Assembly (NCBI RefSeq): GCF_027887165.1
Contig: NC_077233.1
Span: forward strand, 232,553,872-232,617,871
Direction of reading: 5' to 3'
Length of the DNA stretch: 64,000 nt
Origin: Monodelphis domestica
Taxonomy: Eukaryota; Chordata; Mammalia; Didelphimorphia; Didelphidae
In this document: piece after piece, positions 46,815 to 57,900 of the stretch
Layout of the letters: every line of letters begins with the position of its first letter
How positions within the stretch are numbered: position 1 is the stretch's first letter
Program-made: the position numbers and the translations under genes
The notes under the pieces: generated by a model
Seen by the model: the letters and a program-made list of their open reading frames with translations, nothing else
What the model was told of the DNA's origin: nothing
The model's database searches: none

Positions 46815-47130
46815 TTGGTGGTCATAGTAATTATACAATACTTATCTTTATTTTGGACTTTTTTTTTTGGCACTGTCACTCACTTATTTTAATTAGTCAT
46901 TAGCTCTCCATTTTGCATTTCCTGCATTGTCAGGTTTCAACTCCACAGACCAAGATATCTATAGATATTTGGTATTTGCTCTTCTCCTACCCTGTTTCCC
47001 TTTTCTATCTTCTCTTTAGATTATATTGTTAACTTAAAGAATTGTCTTTTTATTAAATATATTCCCAGTGCTCAGCAGAATGTCTGGCAAGTAATGAGCA
47101 CTTAATAAATGTTTATTGGATTGGATTAGT
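46815..47130 (+). repeat. L2-like region with tail
   Basis: Ends gtgctcagcagaatgtctgg, gcacttaataaatgtttatt, an L2 tail; the left part is less clear. Confidence 0.5.
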
Positions 47131-47346
47131 TCTATACTGGTAATCATTGTTTTTATGGATAATCTAGTCATTACTATGATCTTTGGTTTTTTACTGCTTT
47201 ACTTCATTGCATCAGTTCATTAGTTTTCCCATGTTTCTCTTCAATTTCTCATACTCATTAAGTGCTATGAACATTTTTTGCATATAGTGGGCTTATCTTT
47301 CCTTCTATGTCTTTGGAATAGTATAGCCAATGATTAAAAAAAACAA

Positions 47347-47458
47347 CCCCAAAACTTACCTTCCATCTTACTTTGCATCTTACAAAAGCATCTATACTTT
47401 GGTTTATAAGGTAGAAGAATGATAAGGGATAGATAAGTGACTTGCCCACGATCTAGAA
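47347..47458 (-). repeat. SINE 3' half
   Basis: aaaacttaccttccatctta to taagtgacttgcccac. Confidence 0.75.
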
Positions 47459-47467
47459 ATTATCCAC

Positions 47468-47542
47468 CTAACTACACCGAGTAAATTGTTTTTCAAGATT
47501 CACATCTAACTACACCGAGTAAATTGTTTTTCAAGATTCACA
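47468..47542. repeat. 38-bp tandem duplication
   Basis: Two copies at period 38, starting ctaactacaccgagtaaatt, with no visible mismatch over 37 nt. Confidence 0.95.
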
Positions 47543-47586
47543 ACCATAAAACCATAAAGTATAACCAGGGAAACACGTGTGTGTGT

Positions 47587-48171
47587 TGTGAATTTTAGAT
47601 TTTCTCCACCCTGCTTAGACTTAGAATTCTAGTAAACAGGAACTACTTAAGGATTCTAGTAAACACTCCTACTTAAGGATTAAGTGTTGAAGAGGATGGC
47701 CTATGACCGACAAATAAGAAACAACTGACAGACCCCCTGGGCTGTCCTAAGTCAAGTTTAAGCTACCATTGGTACATGTGAGATGCAGGAAATGATGTAA
47801 AGAACGGTCTATATATTTTGTGTCACTTCCTCTCGCCACTCTCTCAGAGGCTGGGAACTACTGGCTGTGGTTTGGCATTTGCGGCTTGCCAGTGAGGAGC
47901 CTGGAGAAGCTCTGTAGCATGGGTTAGGTGAGGCGTCTTCCCTGAGTGACCTTGGTGAGGTGACTTATCCCTCCTTTCCTTGACCTCCAACTCCTATCTG
48001 GCTTGCCAGAGCAGTTCAATTCCCTTTTCACTCTTTTCTTCTTAATCCCTTCCCTCTATTGTAATTAAACCACCATAAAAATCCTAAAATGACTTATTTT
48101 ATTGGGATTGAATTTTAATCCCTGGCGACCACTAGTATATTTAATCAACAACCCTAATTTTACCCTTAACA
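47587..48171 (+). mobile_element. Solo LTR, same family as 42377 and 20351
   Basis: 585 bp, TGTGAATTTTAG to CTTAACA. Shares gacaaataagaaa, ctgggctgtcctaag and aattaaaccaccataaa with the LTR at 42377. Flanks gtgt/gtct. Contains an internal imperfect duplication (attctagtaaaca twice). Confidence 0.8.
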
Positions 48172-48319
48172 GTCTGTATGTGTGTATGCATATGTGCTTG
48201 TTTGGAAACAGCTTGGAACTGTTAAAAGCATTATTAGGCAATTTCCTAAATGCAATCTAACCTACTCTTTCTCCAGTTCCAACTAACATGCAAAAGAGGG
48301 TCCAAAAAACAATCACTTC

Positions 48320-48350
48320 TTTTCTTTCTTTCTTCCTTCCTTTCTTTCTC
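48320..48350. repeat. (CTTT/CTTC)n run
   Basis: Pyrimidine microsatellite at the tail of a minus-strand SINE. Confidence 0.85.
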
Positions 48351-48437
48351 TCCAAAAACCCTTACCTTCTGTCCAAGACTTGATACTAAGAATTGGTTCC
48401 AAGGCAGAAGAATGGTAAGGGCTAGGCAATAGCATGG
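48351..48437 (-). repeat. SINE 3' third
   Basis: aaacccttaccttctgtcca and ggttccaaggcagaagaatg, cut after gctaggcaatag. Confidence 0.85.
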
Positions 48438-48449
48438 AGTGGAAAATAC

Positions 48450-49060
48450 TTAAAATAATTTTTAGAAAACAAGGGCCTCAAATTAAACCACATGTAAAGA
48501 TCTCTGTGGACTGCAATGCCTTAAATTAAGTGTACAAGACCTGTTTTATAATATTGTTTGGATCTATCATTCTCCTGTGACATTTTGATTTGCATTATAT
48601 TTTATCTACATATGTGCTGTATCCTCTCTGCTAGGAGAAGTTGTAACTTCATCAGGTATCCCCATGGCTTATACATGGCACACTTGTTTTTGTTGAATTC
48701 AAAAAAGCCAACAAACAAAAAAACCCTACCCCATAACTTGGAAAATTAAAGATAGCTCAAAGAGAATGGTGGGTACAAGTAGACTGAACCATATTACCAA
48801 TTATGACTTAGATATGATAAAAGGCATGAAAAGTCATTATGGAAGATGTGACCAGTAAAGAAGATGCCGAGAAGACAGAGGAAGGGCAGCCCAAGCTGGA
48901 CACTGTGAATCAGGATATTTACAAGAACAAAAGAACTACAATATGTTAGGTCAATCTGTTATAAACCGTTTATGGAAAAACAAGAATCTCATTGGACTAG
49001 ACAGGATAAAGGGGTTAGACATCACAACAGCATAGAGAGTTTCTCTAAGTTTATGAAATG
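48450..49060. other. Intergenic stretch without recognised content
   Basis: No exon; AT-rich, nothing clear. Confidence 0.45.
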
Positions 49061-49062
49061 CG

Positions 49063-49182
49063 GGGCAGGTAGGTGGCTCGCTGGATAGAGAGCCAAGCCT
49101 AGAGATGAGAAGTCCTGGGTTCAAATCTGGACTCAGACACTTCCTAGCTGGGTGGCCTGAGGCAAGTCACTTAACCCAGTTT
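49063..49182 (+). repeat. SINE, 3' truncated
   Basis: ggggcaggtaggtggctcgc to caagtcacttaaccca, then a gttttgttttg run. Confidence 0.85.
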
Positions 49183-49664
49183 TGTTTTGTTTTTAATTTT
49201 ATTCTTACCTCCACTTCTTTTCTCCTCAAAGTTATACTTCAAAAGACCTGTGATATGAGTATATTTCTTCCACTCACATTAAGTACAACTCCTTCACATT
49301 TTACTAAAATCTCTGTGGTTAAAAAAACAAAAACAAAACAAAACCCCACCTGTTGGGTCAACCTTCTGATGATGAGTTCTTTCTAAATTTCATCAGATTG
49401 ATAAATAAAGGCAAATTCAGCCTCTCCCTGAAGGTCTTTTGGCTTGGTGACTTTTGCCTTGCCTTTGAGAACCAAGGATTCACCACTAAAGTATCATGAA
49501 ACACTTTAGCATGATAATATTCCTTAATGTTTTTCTTACTGACTGGTTATAATTTTATGATGTGGGTGTGATAGTTTAACTGAGGAGACCACTAACAATT
49601 CTTAGAAGTCCAATGAATCCAAGCTCAAATCCTATTCCAAGTTTTGGCATAACTTCTAGCTGTC

Positions 49665-49830
49665 AAAGACTTCAGAGATCATCTAGTCTAACCTCTCCTT
49701 GTATAGAGGTCGAAACCGAGGACCAAAGAATTGAAGAGATATGCCCAAAGTAACACAAACAAGTAGAAGAGCCAAGAATGGAACCCAGATCCTTGGACTC
49801 CGAATCAAATACGTGCTTTCCCACTGTGCA
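49665..49830 (-). repeat. MIR
   Basis: catctagtctaacctctcct, aaaccgaggaccaaagaatt, aatggaacccagatccttgg. Confidence 0.65.
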
Positions 49831-50011
49831 AGACTGATTAAAGGAAAATAATTTTCATTGGATATTTAATTCTAATTGTTGAAAATTATATTTGTATTCT
49901 GATGATTTGAAAAGTTTTGAGAAATTTAAGTTTTTATACAAACCCCTTAAAGTGGCACTTCAGTCTTCCCCTAATAATAATTAAACAATCTGGATCTTTA
50001 AGGATGAAAAG

Positions 50012-50017
50012 TTTATT
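50012..50017 (-). terminator. Candidate polyadenylation signal AATAAA for CCP110
   Basis: Canonical hexamer on the minus strand about 1.92 kb after the stop codon; a second lies at 50266-50271. Which is used needs 3'-end reads. Confidence 0.45.
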
Positions 50018-51937
50018 TTGCTGCTTGCCTAGAAGCAAAGCTAGTGAATATTACTGCAAGTACAAAAATAAATATAATTTAAATCAATAGGCATTCCACT
50101 CAAAATAAAAAACTGAATAAAAAACAGTATACATAAATAAAAATCCATCAAAAGCACAAAAAAAGTATCTGGCACATTTTAAGAGAAGATCCATGGAAAT
50201 TAAAATTCATAGATAATAATGTAACACACAAACGTTAAAATTAAAAGATAATTAAGGTGTTCAGCTTTATTCTAAGACTACTTAAATTTCTCTAAAACAT
50301 ATTGCTTATCTTGCTGCACATGAAACAATGAATTCATATTTACCATGGAGAGACCTACGATGATAAGTAAGCAAATATCCTGAGGTTTTGATTTTTATAA
50401 AACAAGGCTTATCACATTTAAATAGTAAACAATTTGATATGTTTCACTTATTAATAAGAAATCTGACTAGGGCATTATGCTGGCTCTCCTGTAATTTTCT
50501 GGTTCACTTAGGCAATAAATTATGTAAAAATCCCAAGAATGATAATCAAGTTTATTCCCAGAGAAATTGTTTTTTGTCTGCTGTTGGAGGCAAAAAGTGA
50601 TTTTTAAATGGAGCCGAAAATTGGAGAAAACCAGATTTCACTTAAGTAGACTGCTTTACAAAACTACCAGTATTCTCTCTAAAACACAACACAACATAAC
50701 ATCTTTCTAATTCTAATCTGAAAGATTAAATGTCCACATTTACATCTGAGAGAAGCACAGACTTTTCCTTAAGAATCTGGAAAATCTTAATGAAGAATCA
50801 AAGAAATTCTCTCTAAAAAAAATTGTTTTCTTGGCTCCTGCTATTCTGAGTGATATTTAGTTTGAAATTTTAAATTTCACTTGTATGTGTATATGCAAAC
50901 ACACAGTTATTTGTGTATATATAATAATGTGTGTATATACACAGAAACACACATTAATTCATACATTTAAAAATAAACCCCTATTTGAAAGTTTGGATTT
51001 ATTAGATATAGCCCTTCATTCTCTCCAAAATTAAGCATCCTAGAAAAAGCAGAATGTCATAAAGGAGCAAGATGGCTGGAAAAAAATAATCCTGCCCAAA
51101 TAGAAAATATAATTGCATGCAATAACTTGTATGGTTTTTTCCCCTAAACTACAGTAGATTTTGTACATTCCTAAATATGATATAGTCAAGAAGATTGTGC
51201 TATCTTCTCAAAAAATTCTCTTTCCATAAAACGAAGTGACAATCCTATGAAAATGCTTTGAGAAGTATTAGTAATATATAAGGAAATTTAACATTTGTTA
51301 CTGGAATACGGTATCCATAAGAATAGCAATTAGGCATATGTGACTAAAAAACAATATTCCAAAGTTTCATTATAAGTTTCATCCAATTTATGCTCCCTAA
51401 ACCAAAATTTGTTTAAGTATGTGTTAGTCCACTGTAAAATTTACAATTTGGGACTCAACTTCAATGAAAATTGTTTTTAAAATAAAAAAAAAAGCAACAA
51501 AATATGCTTTTACATTATTTCCCCCTAGGACAAGGTATCATGAAATTTGTTTACCAAATACAGTACAGATAAGTTCCTTATACATAAAATGTGTGTATTT
51601 TAAGGACTGATAAAAATTTTGCCACATCTTTTCAATCTTTTTCCACAAAAACAGTTCAAATATCCTTAAAATCTGGAAAACATACATCTTTTGCAAGCCT
51701 ATACACATAAATATCAAAATTGGGGTTACATAATTAAAGCACATATTTGAAGTACTTTTTCTGGATTAAGTCTTTCCCTACCTAAACCTAATATTACTGA
51801 AAAAAAAAAATAAAAGGATTTAGTGTAGGATTCCTTTACATCACTGAACATTTCTCAATCTTCTGTTTCACTTTTTTAGGTAGAAAAAAATACATGAGCA
51901 TAATCAACATTGTTTTATCCTAGCGAATGCTGTCTTC
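50012..51937 (-). other. CCP110: CCP110 3' UTR (probable extent)
   Basis: AT-rich, almost free of transposons while both flanks are full of them, which fits an exonic UTR. AATAAA on the minus strand occurs at 50012-50017 and, as an alternative, at 50266-50271. The exact end is inferred. Confidence 0.6.
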
Positions 51938-51990
51938 TTAAATTGTCGCAACATTTGGCTGCTTTCTTTGGGTTTTTCCTGCATATGCTC
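51938..51990 (-). CDS. CCP110: CCP110 last coding exon with stop codon
   Basis: 53 nt: two bases completing Gly, then [16 protein letters not shown] and TAA at 51938-51940. Human ends VYAGKIQRKRPNVATI. Acceptor TTTTTAG. Confidence 0.97.
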
Positions 51991-54900
51991 CTAAAAATAA
52001 AACAAAACCAGTTATTTTTTCTACAAATGATTACTTTCTGAATTATATTTTATGTCAAAAACTATCAAGTTAAGTGTAAACAACTAAAAAAAGTTTCTCT
52101 GATAGCATCTGAAATATTAGAAGATTGGAAAAAATAGCTTGCCACACTCAGAATATTAGACTTGGAGACAGAAGACTGAGTTCAAATCCCACTTTGGACA
52201 CTTAAATAGTTGTGTGATTATGGGAGTTAGGTAATCTCTTTAGCTTTAAGTAATTCTCTATGACTGTAAGTTATCCATGGCTTGCAATCTGCAGGCATGG
52301 AGAGAATTTTCCCAACGGGAGTTCCCACTGTGATTAAATCACAGGTCTTTGATGTGTATGAAATTACTGATTTCTTTCTTTCTTTCTTTTTACACCCTTA
52401 CCTTCCACCTTAGAATCAATACTGTGTATTGGTTCCAAGGCAGAAGAGTAGTTAAGAGGTAGGCAAGGGGAGTAAAGTGACTTGCTCAGGGTCACACAGC
52501 TGGGACGTGTCTGAGGCCAGATTTCAATCTAGGACCTCCCATCTCTATGTCTGGCTCTCAATCCACTGAGTCACCCAGCTGCCCCCAAAATTACAGATTT
52601 CAACTGACTGGTGAAGATCATTAATGAGCCTGCATAAGCCTCATAACTTTTACTACAGAGTTTAATTTTTCCATTTGGGATGTCTACTTCTGTTATTTTA
52701 GGAATATATCATAAACACAACACATAAACTTCTATAGTGACAAAATAAAACATACATTATCTAATACAGGTAAATACTGCATGAATTAAAATTAGAATAA
52801 AATATATAATTCAGAAAATAAAAATTAGAAATGGGGAAAGGTTACTTTTTAAAAAGACCTATAAGAACCCCAGTATAAATAAATTCACAGATCAAATAGG
52901 AATCAAAAATAATATTCTAATATCATTGTTTATAGAACAGGATATTGACAGTAAGGGAAATAGTTAAAATTAATTTTAATATGATTAGATACATGAAAAT
53001 TTTATATCTCAAGGATGAAACTCATCTATAATTAAGTCATAATACAAATATATCTGATTGTAAACGCTTCATGATGGACAATAAGCCCAGTAACAAATAT
53101 ATATATATGTCCACACATGTAACTATATTTTAAAATATATATTGTTGAGTACTGTCTGATATGCACTTAAGTAATTAGGTGGTATTAAATAAATGTAGAT
53201 GCTATAAATATCATGAATCTAAAGTGACAGTCAAACATTTGGAAATGAAATGAGAAGGAAGATAACATGGGAAAAATGCATTGTGATCAACTAGAATATT
53301 TGATTGAAAAAAGAAATATCTACACATCTTCCAGTACCTTCCTATTTCTAAGAACTTTCAATGGCTAGGAATGTTAAAATTTTTGCTTTTTATAACCTAG
53401 AAAGAACTAAGCCACTGCCATTAAAAAATAGCAGAAGCTGCAAAAGTCATTTTGTGAAAATTTTCGATTTTGGCCATCATTTTAACTATCAGATTCTAAC
53501 TGTACTTGAAGATAAAGTAATATTCAATATGGAATTCCCTTTAAAGTAACCCAACTTATTACAAGTTACATGATTTTAAATGGCTCTGTTTTAAAGTGGA
53601 TTATGCTACATATGCACCATTAAAAGTTATACTCACAAGTATAATCAACAGACCTGGCTGGGTTTTGAGGCCTGGAGCTGCTACTAACTGTGTAACTTTG
53701 GATAAGTCATTCCCCACCCCCTCTGGTCCTCAGTTTCCTCATCTGTAATATGAGGGGGTTGGGGGGGTCAGAGTAGACGATCTCTCTAAGATCCCTTCCA
53801 GATGTAATAATATTCTCTAATCAGTTTGATATATAAATGTGGCATTCATCCCACAACGTTCTCTCTTAAAATAGTTAATGTTTAACACATACTTAATAAT
53901 ATAGCATGAAAAAAAATTACATTGCTCATTTGTTCTTAAATAATGATAGACTTTATTCCTAAATAATGAAAATTTTGTGCCTAGGTCAATTTGTATGTTT
54001 GTTGGAGTATTAGTATTAAAGATTTATTCTACATAACATGTTAGAATTCACTTTAATGTGTTAATAAAGTTATTTTCAATAATAACATGTAAATTAATTT
54101 AATGAACAATTCCTAAATATTTTGTTAAGCTCTAAATATGAAACATAACTAAGTTTTATAAGCTCTTTGGATTCATTTGAATATTGTATTTATCTTCTTG
54201 CCACCATTTAAAAAAGAGCTCTGAAACAAGCCCCCTGTAATATATTTGAAAATAATTCATCAGAATTTCTTTGTTTTATATAAGAAAGAAACCAAGAAGG
54301 AAAAAAAATTTCTAAAAAAAAAATCTCTTCCCAAATGATCTTACAGTTGGAAAAGATGGATGAGAAAAAACAATTATCTCCTTTTTAAACTACCAAACTA
54401 TAAGCTCATATACTTCCCCACTTTGAAACAGGAGACATGCATAGATTTAGGGCAGCTGAGGCAGAGCACTGTCATCCCCCATAATCATTTTTTAAAGGGG
54501 GTAATAATTCAGATTTCCTGCTTTTTTCTGAACTAAAAGGTTTACATGATAGACTATGGATAGAGATGTTTCCAGAAACCAAGATTATAATCATGCATTT
54601 CCATAATTCTCCACCCCACTAACTTACAAATACATTCCTTTGATAAGGAATGATTTATTCTACATGCCAAAGTTATAGTGGCAGGAAAAATAAAACAATA
54701 TATTCCACTTTGATGACCTAGATTTGTACATCTTACTTTTTTTCTAATAAATGAGATTCAGAAACTCATTTTCTACACACCTGAAACAGGCACTCTGTTA
54801 GGCATTCTGTTGTCTGAGGACTTCTCTCTACTTTGCTCAACCCCCTTCACTGATGTCTTAGGGGTTCTAATTGAATATAGAAAAGTTAATAAACCACACA

Positions 54901-57900
54901 TTAAAGTCTAAATGCTGTAACTTATAAGAAAACAAGCATCACTGTTGATAGCTGAAAAAGGAACACAGTAGCAGTCAGAAACCCTGGAGGGAGCTATACT
55001 TGTTCTTGAATGAGATCATATATCCACTCCCCACAACCATATAAAGTGATTGCTCATACTTCATCACTTTGGTTATGCTGACCTATATACCCCTGTCTAG
55101 TCTTAGTGCTGTTGAGATGGATAAATATTTCATTGTAGCTAATAAAACTAAAAGCTGCATGAAGTGAATGCAAAAAAAAAGGCAAAACATGATGATAGTG
55201 AAAACACAATACACAAACAGTATGTCCAATTTACTCTTAAATTGTTTTCTAAGATAAAATTTTTTTAAATGTAAACATAATTTTGTTACAGAATAGTGAT
55301 CACATTTTAAAAGTATTTGCATCCTTTGTCAAGATATGTTGGAAATCATTTCTTCTCATAGCTGTCTTATATTTTAAATATTTTCAAATACAAACAAAAC
55401 AAATACACAGTGATCTTACCCTTGTCTACAGAGTGGCCTATGAATAGGAGCATTTTGTCCTTGACTTGGCTGAAGTACTCTGTTAACCAAGAAAATAAGA
55501 CAGTTTACTAAAAAATTAAATTTAAAAATTAAACTTGGCTTTTTTACATTATCTTTCAAATGTCAGGTTTCTTAAAGGAAAATAATAGGAGCTAATTGTG
55601 TAATAGGTTTTCCTTGGATATATGTCCAAATACTTTCACTAAATTCATAAATGGGAACACCTATGTCAAATATGGCAGACCCTATCTACTAAAAGATTTG
55701 GCTTATAGTTAACTGCATGATGAAAAAAGATGCTGTCTAAAGTTAGCAATAGTCCCTTGCTCTTTTGGGTAACTAATATAGTGCTTAAAAAAAAAACAAA
55801 ACAATTTCTCAAACCTGATAGAATATGTTATTCTCAATTTATAATAAAGGAAAGCAAGTTAGACATTTTAAATGACTTTCTCCAGGCAGTAAAAAATGGT
55901 CATATCAAAGCAAGCCTGGACCCTGAATTTAAGTCATGACCTAACTGACTAAAATTTCCACCAGTAGCAGCATTTCCTAAAGACAATCGCATTATGTTCT
56001 TGGTATTATTTGGTAACTCTGATTGGTAGCTAAGAATATAGGATGCCATTCTTATGTAAACCAGGTGTACAGTCCTTTATGTAAATGGGTAATATTCTAT
56101 TAATGGAAAGCAGACAGAGAAGGAGATGAAGGAAGGAAGGAGGGAAGGAAAGAAAAAAGGAAGGAAGAAGGGAAGAGGGAGGATGAAGGAAGGAAAGAAG
56201 AGATTTTAGGAGAAAACAATTCCTTCTCACAGGAGAAAAAAAGCTTCTTACAGGAAAAGTTTCAGTTACTTTTACTTACCTTGTTTCAGAAGGCTTTTGT
56301 CTAATAAGAATTTTTTTATTTGGTATTCCCATTTCAGCAGCCCTAAAGAAGAAAATAAAGACAGAGTTTATTTGAAGGGAAAAAAGCCTGCTCATAAATA
56401 TCAAAGAGGGCAGCTATGTGGCACTGTGGATACAACACCAGACCTGGAGTTGGGAGGACCTGGGTTCAGATATGACCGCAGACTCGACTTAGTCCTAGTC
56501 TGTAAAAAATAGACTCGAATACAGGACTACAATCCCCACGAGCCTTTGCTCCACTTCCCCAGAATGCCTTGTAATCTCACCTGGGCCGAGATTGAGAAGG
56601 TATTTAAGCTGATTCAAAGGCTTTTGAGAGGCTCTCTCTCTTGGCTCTTTTTGGACTTCCGTTTTGGAGCAGGCGCATCTCTTGCGTGATGTGAGGTTAT
56701 TTTGTCTAGGCCTCTGGCCTAGGCACATGTTTCTTACTTGTATATTCTTTAATCTTTAACCTTTAATAAACCTCTAAAAAATATAATACTTCTTGCAGAG
56801 AGAAAGTAATTTCTACCTGCCTCAGATGCCTCAGTCTCCCCGTCTCCCCTAAATTTTAACTGTTACAAGTCCCTGACAAGACATTTAACCCTGTTTGCCT
56901 AGCCTTTAGGCCCTTCTGGCTTAGAGTAGTTAATAGAACAGAAAGTAAGGGTTTAAAAAACATATATATCGTAGATAAAGTTAAGAAAAAAAACCTTAAC
57001 TAATCATTACCACCATTCTCAAAAAGCACCATTCAAAATTAATTACATTACTTCATATCAAAACTATACTGAGACAATCTTCTTGTAAAAGAAAAGCTTT
57101 TTAAAAAATCAGTAAGACTGTTTATATTCATTTTGCCAAATGGTCTTTTCTCATTAACTTTTTTAAATTCTGGAAATCTGCAAACAGAATGTATCTAAAA
57201 GCTGGGCAATCCAATGTAGGGACCAATCATTTGAATAATAAGGTGATACTGAATACTAATACTAAAGTTTCAATCTCCCAAGTTAGCTACATATGTAAAA
57301 GTTATAAGGCAAATATTAGAAAAACCAAATGAACAGAAGTCAGAAGTAAATAATATAATCTATGTAAAGTTGGATTCAGATTTCACAATCTTATTTTAAT
57401 GGGCATGCCTTCTATGAATGGCTTTAGTCAGCTGGGGAAAATTATTGGTCCTTCATCCCTTAAACAGAAAGAACAAAGTGGAATAATGGCAGACCAAAAG
57501 TAAAGATTATTTCATTCGAATGGAAAAGAAAAAAAAGATAAATTATGTCAATACTTACTTCATGTACTTCTTCCTATCCAGAGATTTCTGTGTTGCAGCT
57601 GAAAGAGATGCTCGTGGGTTCTTCATTTTATCCTTTATATTAAAAAAAAAAATTGATAGGATCAATTCAGCATTTGTGTCACTATAGCTGGGAATCTATT
57701 AATTTTCATTGAAATAATTTTAAAAATACTAATTATGTAATCATGTACATGTAGCTGATATAATCTTTCTTGTTGAATTATTTTGCAGGCTAACTTATTT
57801 TGGGACATGATTTTAAAATGTTTTATTTTCCATTAGCATGCTGCAAAAAAAATATGATTTCAGGTTTTGTTCACCTCTTGTCAGCCATCAGTAGACAAAT

